A stretch of 64,000 nucleotides of DNA from Janibacter corallicola NBRC 107790 (GTDB taxonomy: Bacteria > Actinomycetota > Actinomycetes > Actinomycetales > Dermatophilaceae), in NCBI RefSeq assembly GCF_001570965.1, contig NZ_BCSR01000002.1, forward strand, positions 62,001-126,000, read 5' to 3'. A program made the position numbers and the translations under genes. How positions within the stretch are numbered: position 1 is the stretch's first letter; every line of letters starts with the position of its first letter. Below are positions 45,236 through 53,494 of this stretch, one piece after another. The notes beneath the pieces were generated by a model. That model ran no database searches and was not told where the DNA came from. It saw nothing but the letters and a program-made list of their open reading frames with translations.

Positions 45236-46103
45236 GGTGCAGCGTGATGACGACCCGGCCCGATGGGGCCGGGTCGTCCGCGTCTGCCCAGGACATCGGG
45301 TCACCGCCCCCGCGGGACCAGGTGCGGCCCCCGACCGTCACCGACGTGATGCTGCGGGCCTCGGCCTGCGCGACGGCCCAGGCGCCGACGGCCCACGCGT
45401 GACGCTCGTCGGAGGCGGTCACCTCGACGGTGTCGCCCGAGATGCTCGCCCGCTGACCGGTCTGCTCCCGCAGGGCTGCGACCAGCAGGTCCGGCCGGCC
45501 GGGCTCGCTCGGTGCGTCGAGGCGACAGGCCATGCCGGCGGGGGAGTGGCCGGCCACGACCGAGGCGATGGTGCGCCCTTCGTGCTCGTGGTCGGCATAG
45601 GCCTCCGGGTAGGCGCTGCGCTGCACCCGCTGGGCGATCTCGGTGACGCGCATGTCCTGCCAGCCGTCGATCGCGGTGAGCTCGTCGTAGAAGGCGTTGG
45701 TCGCGTAGACCGGGTCCTGGAGCTGCTCGACGCTGCCCCAGCCCTGGCTCGGGCGCTGCTGGAAGAGGCCCACGGAGTCGCGGTCGCCGTAGGTGAGATT
45801 GCGCAGCTTCGACTCCTGGATCGCCGTGGCGACGGCGATGCTGCCGGCCCGTGCGGGCAGGTCACGCCGCATCCCGAGCGCGACGATGGTGCTGGCGTGG
45901 TTCATCTGGTCGGGCGTGAAGCTCACGTCCTCGCCGAGGGCGGTGGCGCGGCACTCCTCGCCGCCGACGAGGAAGCGCAGCCGGTCCCGTTCGGTCCATG
46001 CCCAGGTGCCGCCGGCGACGAGGCCGAGCGCCACGACTCCCGCGACGACCCGTGGCCACGGCGACCGTGGTCGGGCGTCGCCGGCCCGGTCGTGCTCGGT
46101 CAC
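45231..46103 (-). CDS. membrane-anchored lysozyme/transglycosylase-like protein
   Basis: A 290-residue protein with one N-terminal helix (PRVVAGVVALGLVAGGTWAW) and an extracytoplasmic domain. AVATAIQESKLRNLTYGDRD and SVGLFQQRPSQGWGSVEQLQ resemble the lysozyme-like fold of actinobacterial resuscitation and transglycosylase proteins; E in IQES is a candidate catalytic acid. Some genomes label relatives heavy metal transporter without support. The GTG at 46103 is one base beyond the dapD stop, so it is translated together with dapD, which also feeds peptidoglycan synthesis. Confidence 0.7.
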   Translation of the reverse strand: MTEHDRAGDARPRSPWPRVVAGVVALGLVAGGTWAWTERDRLRFLVGGEECRATALGEDVSFTPDQMNHASTIVALGMRRDLPARAGSIAVATAIQESKLRNLTYGDRDSVGLFQQRPSQGWGSVEQLQDPVYATNAFYDELTAIDGWQDMRVTEIAQRVQRSAYPEAYADHEHEGRTIASVVAGHSPAGMACRLDAPSEPGRPDLLVAALREQTGQRASISGDTVEVTASDERHAWAVGAWAVAQAEARSITSVTVGGRTWSRGGGDPMSWADADDPAPSGRVVITLHR

Positions 46104-46104
46104 C

Positions 46105-47040
46105 TCAGGTGTTGGTGTGCAGGGCGTCGTTGAGCGCGATGCCCTGACCATCGCGGTCGCGCGCCTCGACACCGCCGGTGAGCGAGTTGCGGATGAAGAG
46201 CAGCGAGTCCCGCCCGGAGAGCTCGGCCGCCTTGACGATCGAGCCGTCCGGCAGCCCGACCTTGGTGCCGGCGGTGACGTACAGGCCGGCCTCGACGATG
46301 CAGTCGTCGCCGAGGGCGATGCCGATGCCCGCCTCCGCGCCGATGAGGCAGCGGCGGCCGATGGCGACCCGCTGGGTGCCGCCGCCGGAGAGGGTGCCCA
46401 TGGTGGAGGCGCCGCCGCCGATGTCGGAGCCGTCGCCGACGACGACGCCCTGGCTGATGCGGCCCTCGACCATGGAGGTGCCGAGCGTGCCGGCGTTGAA
46501 GTTCACGAAGCCCTCGTGCATGACGGTGGTGCCTTCGGAGAGGTGCGCGCCGAGGCGGACCCGGTCCGCGTCGCCGATGCGCACCCCGGAGGGGATGACG
46601 TAGTCCGTCATCCGGGGGAACTTGTCGATGCTGGTCACCTGCACCGAGCCGCGGGCGCGCAGCCGGGCGCGGGTGGCCTCGAAGCCGTCGACGGCACACG
46701 GGCCGTGGTTGGTCCACACGACGTTGCTCAGCTGGCCGAAGAGGCCCTCGAGGTTGATGCTGTTGGGCTCGACGAGCCGGTGGGAGAGCAGGTGCAGCCG
46801 CAGGTAGCCGTCCGAGGCGCCCTGCGGGGCCGCGTCGAGGTCGATGCCCACGGTGACGACCTCGACGCGCACACGGCGCGCCTCGTCCTCGCCGGTCAGG
46901 GCCTGCAGCTCCTTCGGGGGAGCGGCATCCTGCGGTGCCTCGCCGAGTGCGGGCTCGGGGTACCAGGTGTCCAGCACGGACCCCTCGGTCGTCACGGTGG
47001 CCAGTCCATGGGCCCAGGCGGAGCGCGTGGTGGTGGTCAT
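46105..47040 (-). CDS. dapD: tetrahydrodipicolinate N-succinyltransferase
   Basis: A 311-residue left-handed beta-helix acyltransferase of the actinobacterial DapD type. The repeating hexapeptide region spans about residues 170-285 ([40 protein letters not shown]). It succinylates tetrahydrodipicolinate for diaminopimelate and lysine synthesis. A TAGGAT -10 box is 6 bases before the ATG. It is transcribed opposite to dapC and dapE, which flank it within about 2.5 kb. The transglycosylase-like gene follows in the same operon. Confidence 0.95.
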   Translation of the reverse strand: MTTTTRSAWAHGLATVTTEGSVLDTWYPEPALGEAPQDAAPPKELQALTGEDEARRVRVEVVTVGIDLDAAPQGASDGYLRLHLLSHRLVEPNSINLEGLFGQLSNVVWTNHGPCAVDGFEATRARLRARGSVQVTSIDKFPRMTDYVIPSGVRIGDADRVRLGAHLSEGTTVMHEGFVNFNAGTLGTSMVEGRISQGVVVGDGSDIGGGASTMGTLSGGGTQRVAIGRRCLIGAEAGIGIALGDDCIVEAGLYVTAGTKVGLPDGSIVKAAELSGRDSLLFIRNSLTGGVEARDRDGQGIALNDALHTNT

Positions 47041-47046
47041 GGGGTG

Positions 47047-47052
47047 ATCCTA
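47047..47052 (-). promoter_or_regulatory. -10 box of a probable leaderless promoter (dapD)
   Basis: Minus-strand TAGGAT, 6 bases before the ATG at 47040. Confidence 0.55.
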
Positions 47053-47105
47053 CGAAACCTCGTGGGGTGGGGCGTGCCGCCAGGTCCACTCCGCCTCGTT
47101 GCCGT

Positions 47106-47480
47106 TCATCCGCCGGTCCAGGAGCGAGTGCCGGGTGACCTGCCCGTAGGGCGTCGGGCGCCGTCCCGGGCGATGAGCTCGGTGGCGTCAGCCGGGGCGA
47201 GGGGCACGATGGCCAGCCGGGTCCGCGCCGCACGCAGCTCTGCTGTCTTGGTGGGTGAGGTCCGCCCGGGCAGCGGTGGGCCACCCGTCGAGCGCCCCGG
47301 TGGCACCTCCGGCCACAGCAGGCAGTCCAGGCAGTCCTCGCAGCCGCCCGGCCCCAGTGCGTCGCAGCGCTCGCAGGGCATGGGGCAGACGACGCCCTCG
47401 CCCCTGTCCCCGACCTGTCCGCTCGCCTCCGCGTCCACGACCCGATCGGTGGGCTCCGGGTCGTCCGTGTGGTCCGCCAT
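47106..47480 (-). CDS. small cysteine-rich protein, unknown
   Basis: A 124-residue reading frame with strongly coding-like third positions. The acidic N-terminus (ADHTDDPEPTDRVVDAEASG) is followed by VVCPMPCERCDALGPGGCED and CLDCLL, six cysteines spaced CX3CX2CX8CX2CX2C that could bind zinc or an Fe-S cluster. A disordered basic C-terminus ends TRSWTGG. GGATGGAGC precedes the ATG at 47480. The plus-strand frame over the same bases looks like a shadow. No family is recognised, and nothing proves expression. Confidence 0.5.
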   Translation of the reverse strand: MADHTDDPEPTDRVVDAEASGQVGDRGEGVVCPMPCERCDALGPGGCEDCLDCLLWPEVPPGRSTGGPPLPGRTSPTKTAELRAARTRLAIVPLAPADATELIARDGARRPTGRSPGTRSWTGG

Positions 47481-47716
47481 GCTCCATCCTTTGGGCGGCC
47501 ACGGGGGAGGTGGGCCACCTGCGTCAGTCCTGTGGACGGGGCGGGTCGTGGTCCGGTGGTTGGGGACGGCGAGCACGTGCCGCCGCGCGGGCCCCCTTCG
47601 CCTACCGGCTGCTCGCTCATCACTCGTGGTCTGTCACGCAGAGGCATCGCATGACGGGCCGTAGGGAGCTGAAGGGCCCCTGCCTGGGGTCCCACCCGGG
47701 TGCCGGGGTCAGGTTC
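47481..47716. other. non-coding stretch between the Cys-rich ORF and dapE
   Basis: I see no gene here. It contains the upstream region of the cysteine-rich ORF (minus strand), one CCCCCTTCG copy near 47590, and the sequence just ahead of the dapE -10 box. Base composition is close to the genome average. Confidence 0.4.
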
Positions 47717-47722
47717 TAGGGT
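47717..47722 (+). promoter_or_regulatory. -10 box of a probable leaderless promoter (dapE)
   Basis: TAGGGT, 6 bases before the ATG at 47729. Confidence 0.55.
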
Positions 47723-47728
47723 GGCGCC

Positions 47729-48802
47729 ATGCCGACCCTGGACCTGAGTGCGGACGTCGTGAGCCTGACCCAGCAGCTGTGCGACATCGAGTCGGTCAGC
47801 CGGGACGAGGGGGCGATCGCCGACGCCGTCGAGGCCGCGCTGACCCCGCTGGAGCACCTGCGCCTGACCCGGCGGGGCAACACGATCGTCGCCCGCACCG
47901 ATCTCGGTCGTGAGGAGCGGGTCGTCCTCGCCGGACACCTCGACACCGTGCCGCTCACCGACCCGCCGAACCTGCCGGTGCGCCGCGAGCGGGTGGGAGG
48001 CGCCGAGGTGCTCTACGGGCGCGGGACGGTCGACATGAAGGGCGGTGTCGCGGTCGCGCTCAAGGCGGCGTTGCTGCCGGCACCGAGCCGGGACCTGACC
48101 TTCCTCTTCTACGAGGCGGAGGAGATCGACGAGAAGTACAACGGTCTGGCGCTGCTGGCCGAGTCCGACCCCGGCCTGCTCGAGGCCGACTTCGCGGTGC
48201 TGATGGAGCCGACCGCCGCCGCGATCGAGGGTGGCTGCAAGGGCACCATGCGCGTCGAGGTCGAGCTCACGGGCATCGCGGCGCACTCCGCGCGGCCGTG
48301 GAACGGGCACAACGCCATCCACGACGCCCACGAGGTTCTCGCCGCGCTCGCCGAGCACACCGAGCAGACGGTCACCGTCGACGGCCTCGACTACCACGAG
48401 GCCCTCCAGGCGGTGGGGATCAACGGTGGCATCGCCGGCAACGTCATCCCCGACCGTTGCACCGTCCTGATCAACTACCGCTTCGCCCCCGACAAGGACG
48501 CCGACGAGGCCCTCGCCTACGTCCAGTCGGTGCTGCCCGGTCGCCGGCTGCGCATCACCGACCTCGCCGAGGGCGCCCGCCCCGGACTCGACCGTCCAGC
48601 GGCCCGCTCCTTCCTCGAGGCGCTGGACGTCCCGGTCGGCCCCAAGGAGGGCTGGACCGACGTCGCGCGTTTCGCCACGCTGGGGATCCCGGCCGTCAAC
48701 TTCGGCCCCGGCGACCCCAACCTGGCCCACCACGACGAGGAGCGCTGCCCGGTCGAGCAGATCGAGACCGCCGAGACCGCCGTCCTCAGATGGCTCACGT
48801 AG
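47729..48802 (+). CDS. dapE: succinyl-diaminopimelate desuccinylase
   Basis: A 357-residue M20 metallopeptidase-family enzyme. Metal and catalytic motifs are LAGHLDTVPL, YGRGTVDMKGG, FYEAEEIDEKYNG, and LAHHDEE near the C-terminus. The dimerisation domain carries GIAAHSARPWNGHNAI. It releases succinate to give L,L-diaminopimelate, the step after DapC. It is leaderless by position of the -10 box. Its TAG stop codon is also the first half of the -10 box for the next gene. Confidence 0.95.
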   Translation: MPTLDLSADVVSLTQQLCDIESVSRDEGAIADAVEAALTPLEHLRLTRRGNTIVARTDLGREERVVLAGHLDTVPLTDPPNLPVRRERVGGAEVLYGRGTVDMKGGVAVALKAALLPAPSRDLTFLFYEAEEIDEKYNGLALLAESDPGLLEADFAVLMEPTAAAIEGGCKGTMRVEVELTGIAAHSARPWNGHNAIHDAHEVLAALAEHTEQTVTVDGLDYHEALQAVGINGGIAGNVIPDRCTVLINYRFAPDKDADEALAYVQSVLPGRRLRITDLAEGARPGLDRPAARSFLEALDVPVGPKEGWTDVARFATLGIPAVNFGPGDPNLAHHDEERCPVEQIETAETAVLRWLT

Positions 48803-48805
48803 GGT
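48800..48805 (+). promoter_or_regulatory. -10 box of a leaderless promoter sharing the dapE stop codon
   Basis: TAGGGT, 6 bases before the GTG at 48812; its first three bases are the dapE stop codon. Confidence 0.55.
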
Positions 48806-48811
48806 CAACAC

Positions 48812-49591
48812 GTGAGCGATCAAGGGAGCACTCCCGCATCCGAGCGCTGGTACCACAAGGGCCCCGTCCTCATGCGCGGCCGGCAGGTGCCCCGCACCAC
48901 CACCGACCAGCGCCTGCTGGACGACCGCGGCCACGCCGACTGGCTGCACACCGACCCCTGGCGGGTGCTGCGGATCCAGGCCGAGTTCGTCGAGGGCTTC
49001 GGCGCCCTGGCGAAGATCGGCCCGGCCGTGAGCATCTTCGGCAGCGCCCGCACACCCGTGGACTCCGAGTGGTACGCCACCGGGGTCGAGCTCGGCCGTC
49101 GGGTGAGCGAGGCCGGCTACGCCGTGATCACCGGCGGCGGCCCGGGCGCCATGGAGGCCGCGAACAAGGGTGCCCGTGAGGCCGGCGGGACCTCCATCGG
49201 CCTGGGCATCGAACTCCCCTTCGAGGCGGGGTTGAATCCCTACGTCGACCTCGGCATCAACTTCCGCTACTTCTTCGCGCGCAAGACGATGTTCGTCAAG
49301 TACAGCGAGGGCTTCCTCGTGCTGCCGGGGGGCTTCGGCACTCTCGACGAGGTCTTCGAGGCGGTCACCCTCGCCCAGACGGGCAAGGTCACCAGTTTCC
49401 CCGTCGTGCTCATCGGCGTCGACTACTGGTCCCCGCTGCTGGACTGGCTGCGCGGCACCGTGCTCGCCGGCGGGATGATCAAGGAGGCCGACGTCGATCG
49501 GCTGCACCTGACCGACGACGTCGACGAGGCCATCGAGTACCTCGAGCGGGAGTCCGCCCGCGTCAGGCCGGAATCCTCGACCGAGGGCTGA
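48812..49591 (+). CDS. LOG-family protein (TIGR00730), possible nucleotide phosphoribohydrolase
   Basis: A 259-residue Rossmann-fold protein. It has GGGPGAMEAANKGAREAGG and the LOG signature PGGFGTLDEVFEAVT. Relatives release free cytokinin-type bases from nucleotide monophosphates or act as nucleosidases (PpnN). The first 70 residues (RWYHKGPVLMRGRQVPRTTT onward) are an N-terminal extension typical of the larger LOG group. GTG start with a -10 box six bases upstream. The DivIVA-domain gene follows 3 bases after its stop. Confidence 0.9.
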   Translation: MSDQGSTPASERWYHKGPVLMRGRQVPRTTTDQRLLDDRGHADWLHTDPWRVLRIQAEFVEGFGALAKIGPAVSIFGSARTPVDSEWYATGVELGRRVSEAGYAVITGGGPGAMEAANKGAREAGGTSIGLGIELPFEAGLNPYVDLGINFRYFFARKTMFVKYSEGFLVLPGGFGTLDEVFEAVTLAQTGKVTSFPVVLIGVDYWSPLLDWLRGTVLAGGMIKEADVDRLHLTDDVDEAIEYLERESARVRPESSTEG

Positions 49592-49594
49592 CCC

Positions 49595-49897
49595 ATGGTC
49601 TGGATCGTCGTCGCCCTCGTCGCCGTCGTCGTCGTGGTGGCCACCGTCGCCCTGGTCACCGGACGGGTCGGCGTCGACCCGATGGCCGAGCCCGTCACCT
49701 CGACGCCCGACCACGGTCTGCCCGCGGGCAGGGTCCGTGCCCAGGACGTCGCGGACGTGCGCTTCGCCACCGCGCTGCGGGGGTACCGCATGGACCAGGT
49801 CGACGATGTCCTCGACCGTCTGCAGGACCGCATCGCCGAGCTCGAGTCCGACCGGGGAGGGGTGCCGCCGTCCCCAGGTGACCCTTGGGCCAATTAG
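49595..49897 (+). CDS. DivIVA-domain membrane protein
   Basis: A 100-residue protein. An N-terminal transmembrane helix (VWIVVALVAVVVVVATVALV) is followed by a linker and a DivIVA-like segment, DVADVRFATALRGYRMDQVD, then DVLDRLQDRIAELES as a short coiled coil. Such proteins may sense curved membranes or septa and link wall growth to division, but this small form is uncharacterised. The ATG lies 3 bases after the LOG gene stop, so the two are coupled. Mycobacteria carry a similar pair near dapE and DUF3117 (from memory). Confidence 0.85.
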   Translation: MVWIVVALVAVVVVVATVALVTGRVGVDPMAEPVTSTPDHGLPAGRVRAQDVADVRFATALRGYRMDQVDDVLDRLQDRIAELESDRGGVPPSPGDPWAN

Positions 49898-49918
49898 GCG
49901 GGCAGCGACCGTGGGGTG

Positions 49919-49924
49919 GATAAT
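49919..49924 (+). promoter_or_regulatory. -10 box upstream of the DUF3117 gene
   Basis: GATAAT about 73 bases before the ATG; the leader contains an AAGGGAAG ribosome site. Confidence 0.45.
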
Positions 49925-49996
49925 GTCCGCAACGCGGCGACGCACAGGCGTCGCCCGACCGATGCCCGGTCAGCTGAGGATCGAAGGGAAGCGCAC

Positions 49997-50170
49997 ATGG
50001 CGGCGATGAAGCCACGCACGGGGGACGGCCCCCTGGAGGTCGTCAAGGAAGGGCGCGGCATCGTGCTGCGCATGCCCCTGGAGGGCGGCGGCCGACTGGT
50101 CGTGGAGATGACGCCCGACGAGGTCCGCGCGCTCGGCGACGCGATCGACAACTGCGACGGCCTGAAGTAG
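49997..50170 (+). CDS. DUF3117-family small protein
   Basis: A 57-residue protein, MAAMKPRTGDGPLEVVKEGR onward, ending GDAIDNCDGLK. It belongs to the DUF3117 family, highly conserved and almost restricted to actinobacteria; function unknown. AAGGGAAG stands 6 bases before the ATG. It has its own promoter and a very strong terminator, so it is a monocistronic unit. Confidence 0.93.
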   Translation: MAAMKPRTGDGPLEVVKEGRGIVLRMPLEGGGRLVVEMTPDEVRALGDAIDNCDGLK

Positions 50171-50177
50171 CTCGACT

Positions 50178-50220
50178 CGACGAGAGCCCCCGGCACCCGA
50201 AGTGCCGGGGGCTCTCGTCG
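50178..50220 (+). terminator. strong hairpin terminator after DUF3117
   Basis: A perfect 19-base stem (50178-50196 and 50202-50220) with a 5-base loop, starting 7 bases after the stop codon. Confidence 0.8.
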
Positions 50221-50306
50221 TCCGGGTGGTGACACGGACCTGTCGGACCGGCGGGCCACTGACTAAGGTTCGCTGGTCACTGTCGTCCCGACCGAGGGGA
50301 AATCGG

Positions 50307-50663
50307 ATGAACGCTGGATACGGACTGTCCGTGCGGTGGTCGCTCGCCGACGCACCCGCGGGCGTGGCGCAGAAGCTGCGCGAGTACGTCGTGGGCACCT
50401 CGATGGCCAACTTCATGTTCCTCGACGGACTGGCCTTCAAGACCTGGCGGATGCGGGAGGGCGAGTGGTTCGAGGGGACCTACGTCTTCGACGCCGCCAA
50501 GGACCGGGACGAGTTCAAGGAGAGCTTCACCAGCGGTGCCGACACCTCGCCGGGGAGCGAGATCGTCGGCTCCGCCCCGATCGAGATCGACGACTTCGAG
50601 GTCGTCGCGATCGCCGAGGGGCCGGCCGGCTTCCGTCGCGGCCCCGGCCCCGGGGCCTCCTGA
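50307..50663 (+). CDS. small ferredoxin-like-barrel protein (YdhR/ABM-type), uncertain
   Basis: A 118-residue protein beginning MNAGYGLSVRWSLADAPAGV. GLAFKTWRMREGEWFEGTYV followed by FDAAKDRDEFKESFTS recalls the dimeric alpha/beta barrel of YdhR and antibiotic-biosynthesis monooxygenases, in which a strand, a bulky aromatic and a helix repeat. No catalytic residue can be named. A purine-rich GAGGGGAAATCGG lies just before the ATG at 50307. It stands alone, convergent with the O-methyltransferase gene. Confidence 0.6.
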   Translation: MNAGYGLSVRWSLADAPAGVAQKLREYVVGTSMANFMFLDGLAFKTWRMREGEWFEGTYVFDAAKDRDEFKESFTSGADTSPGSEIVGSAPIEIDDFEVVAIAEGPAGFRRGPGPGAS

Positions 50664-50679
50664 CGGCCGGCGAAGGGAG

Positions 50680-51336
50680 TCAGCGCCGCCGCGTCGCGGT
50701 GTCCCGCTTGACCGCCGCGAAGAGCCCGTCGCCGACGGGCAGCAGGCTGACGATGAGCCGCTCGTCGTCCCGCAGCTCCTTGCCGAGGTTGCGCAGCAGG
50801 GTCGTCGTCTCGTCCCGCACGGCGGGATCGGCCACCCGGTCGTGCCAGAGCATGTTGTCCATCGCGAGCAGCCCGCCCGGCCGCAGCAACCGGATCGCGT
50901 GCTCGACGTACTCGGGGTAGCCCTCCTTGTCGGCGTCGATGTGCACGAGGTCGTAGGAGGCGTCGTTCATCCGCGGGAGCACGTCCAGGGCCCGGCCGGT
51001 GATCACCCGGGTGCGGTGCGGCGCGATGCCGGCCGCAGCGTAGGACCGCTTGGCGCGCAGCGCGTTCTCCGGCTCCAGCTCGATGGTGGTGAGCACGCCG
51101 TCCTCGGGCATCCCCTCGAGCATCCACAGCCCGGAGACGCCCGCGCCGGCGCCGATCTCCACGACGTGCCGGGCACCCGAGGCAGCGGCCAGCAGGCGCA
51201 GCGCGGCGCCACCCCCCGAGCCGATCGGGGGCGCACCGAGCTCGGCGCCCGTGGTCCGGGCGGACTCGCGCGCCTCGTCCTCGGGGATGAACTGCTCCGC
51301 GTAGGCGAGGCTGGTCAGCTGGGCGGCGGATGTCAT
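50680..51336 (-). CDS. class I O-methyltransferase (Rv1220c-like)
   Basis: A 218-residue SAM-dependent enzyme of the caffeoyl-CoA O-methyltransferase group. The SAM motif is VVEIGAGAGVSGLWMLEGMP, with DLVHIDADKEGYPEYVEHAI and LLAMDNMLWHDRVADP downstream; D and N of these segments would bind a divalent metal. The substrate is unknown. It lies back to back with sigE, the arrangement seen at Rv1220c-sigE in Mycobacterium tuberculosis (from memory). A TAGGCT -10 box lies 8 bases before the ATG. Confidence 0.9.
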   Translation of the reverse strand: MTSAAQLTSLAYAEQFIPEDEARESARTTGAELGAPPIGSGGGAALRLLAAASGARHVVEIGAGAGVSGLWMLEGMPEDGVLTTIELEPENALRAKRSYAAAGIAPHRTRVITGRALDVLPRMNDASYDLVHIDADKEGYPEYVEHAIRLLRPGGLLAMDNMLWHDRVADPAVRDETTTLLRNLGKELRDDERLIVSLLPVGDGLFAAVKRDTATRRR

Positions 51337-51344
51337 GACACAGC

Positions 51345-51350
51345 AGCCTA
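51345..51350 (-). promoter_or_regulatory. -10 box of a probable leaderless promoter (O-methyltransferase)
   Basis: Minus-strand TAGGCT, 8 bases before the ATG at 51336. Confidence 0.5.
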
Positions 51351-51367
51351 TCCCGCCCGGAGGCCCC

Positions 51368-52051
51368 GTGATCCAGCCAATGCTCAGGTTCCCGCGTGAG
51401 GATGGTCCGGTGACGAGCAAGGACCGGACCACGGCACCCACGGACGAGACCCATGAGGACTGGGTCCCGCCGACGTGGGGCGAGATCGTCGAGCAGCACG
51501 GTGAGCGCGTCTACCGCCTCGCCTACCGGCTCACCGGAAATGTCCACGAGGCGGAGGACCTGACCCACGACACCTTCGTGCGGGTCTTCCGCTCCCTCGA
51601 CCGCTACACCCCCGGCACCTTCGAGGGGTGGCTGCACCGGATCACGACGAACCTCTTCCTGGACCGCGCCCGGCGCAAGCAGCGGTTGCGCTTCGACTCC
51701 CTCACCGACGAGTTCGCGGCGCTGCTGCACAGCGGGACCGCCACGCCGGAGGACGTCTACGTCGACCACCTCCTCGACGCCGACATCCAAGAGGCGCTCG
51801 ACGAGCTGCAGCCGCAGTACCGGGCGGCCGTCGTTCTCTCCGACATCGAGGGGTTGACCTACGAGGAGGTCGCCGAGGCCCTCGGCATCAAGCTCGGCAC
51901 GGTCCGCTCGCGCATCCACCGGGGGCGTGCACAGCTGCGTGAGAGCCTCGGCCACCGGGCGCCCACCCGGCAGCGGGGCGACAGCGGCTCCAGGCGCCGT
52001 GGCGGCGGTTCCGGCTTCCCGGTGGCCCGTCCGGTGACCGGCACGCTGTGA
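51368..52051 (+). CDS. sigE: extracytoplasmic-stress sigma factor SigE
   Basis: A 227-residue ECF sigma factor. Region 2 reads YRLAYRLTGNVHEAEDLTHD, then FRSLDRYTPGTFEGWLHRIT and TNLFLDRARRKQR. Region 4 reads LTYEEVAEALGIKLGTVRSR. It aligns closely with mycobacterial SigE, and its neighbours are the same. The start is uncertain: GTG 51368 has GGAGG four bases upstream; GTG 51410 (VTSKDRT) is an alternative. No zinc-binding anti-sigma gene (rseA) follows; htrA starts 67 bases after the stop. Confidence 0.9.
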   Translation: MIQPMLRFPREDGPVTSKDRTTAPTDETHEDWVPPTWGEIVEQHGERVYRLAYRLTGNVHEAEDLTHDTFVRVFRSLDRYTPGTFEGWLHRITTNLFLDRARRKQRLRFDSLTDEFAALLHSGTATPEDVYVDHLLDADIQEALDELQPQYRAAVVLSDIEGLTYEEVAEALGIKLGTVRSRIHRGRAQLRESLGHRAPTRQRGDSGSRRRGGGSGFPVARPVTGTL

Positions 52052-52105
52052 TCCCGGCGGAGGAGGGGCGGCGTGGCCGGTGACCTTCCCCGCCCCTCGG
52101 CAAGG

Positions 52106-52111
52106 CACAAT
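52106..52111 (+). promoter_or_regulatory. -10 box of a probable leaderless promoter (htrA)
   Basis: CACAAT, 7 bases before the ATG at 52119, giving htrA its own promoter downstream of sigE. Confidence 0.5.
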
Positions 52112-52118
52112 CTGAGGC

Positions 52119-53492
52119 ATGAGCTCTCCGCACCAGGGTGAGGAGCCACCACGGCCCCCGCACGCGCCCGCACCGGGCGAGCACCCGCGCGCCGAGCAGC
52201 CGGGCCAGTACGTGCCCCACGACGAGGCGGCCGCGCGCATGGGCAATGCCGCGCCCACCCAGCCGCTCAGTGGGCAGCAGCCCGACCCCCACGGTCAGGA
52301 GCAGCCCCAGCAGTCCTGGGGCCCGATGCCGCAACAGCCCGCGCAGCAGTGGGGCACAGTCGCCCGGCCGCCGGTCCGTCGCAGTGGCCCCGGGTGGCTC
52401 GGGGCGCTCGGCATCGCCGTGGTGGCAGCGCTCTTCGCCGGCGTACTCGGTGGCCTGGGCGGCGGCCTCGTCGTGGGCAGTGCCGGCACCGGTGAGTCCG
52501 GCGGCGGCCCGACGATCGTCGAGGACGGCAAGGACGAGGGAGCCGACCAGCGTCCGGACGGCTCGATCGCGACCATCGCCGAGGAGGCGGTGCCGAGCGT
52601 CGTCACCGTCCGTGTCCGGGGTGCCTCCGGCGCCGGCACCGGTTCGGGCTGGGTCTATGATGGCCGGGGGCACATCGTCACGAACAACCACGTCGTGCAG
52701 GGCGCCGGCCAGGGTGGCCGGGTGAGCATCGAGATGGCCGACGGGACCCGGCGTGACGCCGAGGTCGTCGGCACCGACACCTCCTACGACGTGGCCGTTC
52801 TCAAGGTCGACCCGGAGGGCCTGGAGCCCCTGGACATCGGCAAGTCCGAGGACGTCGTCGTCGGGGACGACGTCGTGGCGGTCGGTTCGCCCCTCGGCCT
52901 CGGCTCGACGGTGACGTCCGGCATCGTCTCGGCGCTCGAGCGCCCGGTGAGCGCGGGGGAGCCCGGCGCCGAGTCCTACATCTCCGCCATCCAGACCGAT
53001 GCGGCGATCAACCCGGGCAACTCGGGGGGACCGCTGCTGAACTCCTCCGGCGACGTCATCGGGGTCAACAGCGCCATCGCCCAGGTCCCCGGGCAGGGAT
53101 CCACGTCCGGCTCGATCGGTGTGGGCTTCGCGATCCCCTCCGACGTCGTCGTGCGCATCGCGCAGCAGCTGATCAAGAGCGGCGAGGCGGTCCACCCGAT
53201 CATCGGTGTCAGCCTCGACCGTCGCTGGACCGGTGAGGGCGCGAAGGTCCTCGACGAGGGGGAGGCCCCCGGCGGGCAGTCACCCGTCGTGCCCGGTGGC
53301 CCCGCGGACAAGGCGGGGATCGAGCCCGGGGACGTCATCGTGTCCATGGACGGGCGGCGCGTCGCCGACCTGGACCAGCTCGTCGTGCGGATCCGCGCCA
53401 AGTCCGTCGGGGACGAGGTCAGCCTCAAGGTCCGTCGGGACGGCAAGCTGCAGAAGCTGACGATGAAGCTGGAAGCGGCCGAGGAGAACTAG
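52119..53492 (+). CDS. htrA: HtrA/DegP-type S1C serine protease
   Basis: A 457-residue membrane-bound protease. A long Pro/Gln-rich cytosolic N-terminus (about 90 residues) precedes one transmembrane helix (WLGALGIAVVAALFAGVLGG). The trypsin-like domain has the triad in GHIVTNNHVV (His), SYDVAVLKV (Asp) and INPGNSGGPLL (Ser). A single PDZ domain near the C-terminus contains AGIEPGDVIVSMDGRRVADL. It degrades or refolds damaged envelope proteins and lies in the sigE-htrA-tatB order conserved in actinobacteria. It may also affect SigE control where RseA is missing (inference). Confidence 0.95.
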   Translation: MSSPHQGEEPPRPPHAPAPGEHPRAEQPGQYVPHDEAAARMGNAAPTQPLSGQQPDPHGQEQPQQSWGPMPQQPAQQWGTVARPPVRRSGPGWLGALGIAVVAALFAGVLGGLGGGLVVGSAGTGESGGGPTIVEDGKDEGADQRPDGSIATIAEEAVPSVVTVRVRGASGAGTGSGWVYDGRGHIVTNNHVVQGAGQGGRVSIEMADGTRRDAEVVGTDTSYDVAVLKVDPEGLEPLDIGKSEDVVVGDDVVAVGSPLGLGSTVTSGIVSALERPVSAGEPGAESYISAIQTDAAINPGNSGGPLLNSSGDVIGVNSAIAQVPGQGSTSGSIGVGFAIPSDVVVRIAQQLIKSGEAVHPIIGVSLDRRWTGEGAKVLDEGEAPGGQSPVVPGGPADKAGIEPGDVIVSMDGRRVADLDQLVVRIRAKSVGDEVSLKVRRDGKLQKLTMKLEAAEEN

Positions 53493-53494
53493 CC

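Noticed and set aside
46100-49945. Minus-strand open frame of 1281 codons across dapD, dapE and the LOG gene
   Set aside because: It crosses the convergent and divergent starts of well-supported genes and shows only compositional repeats; it is a shadow of the GC bias.
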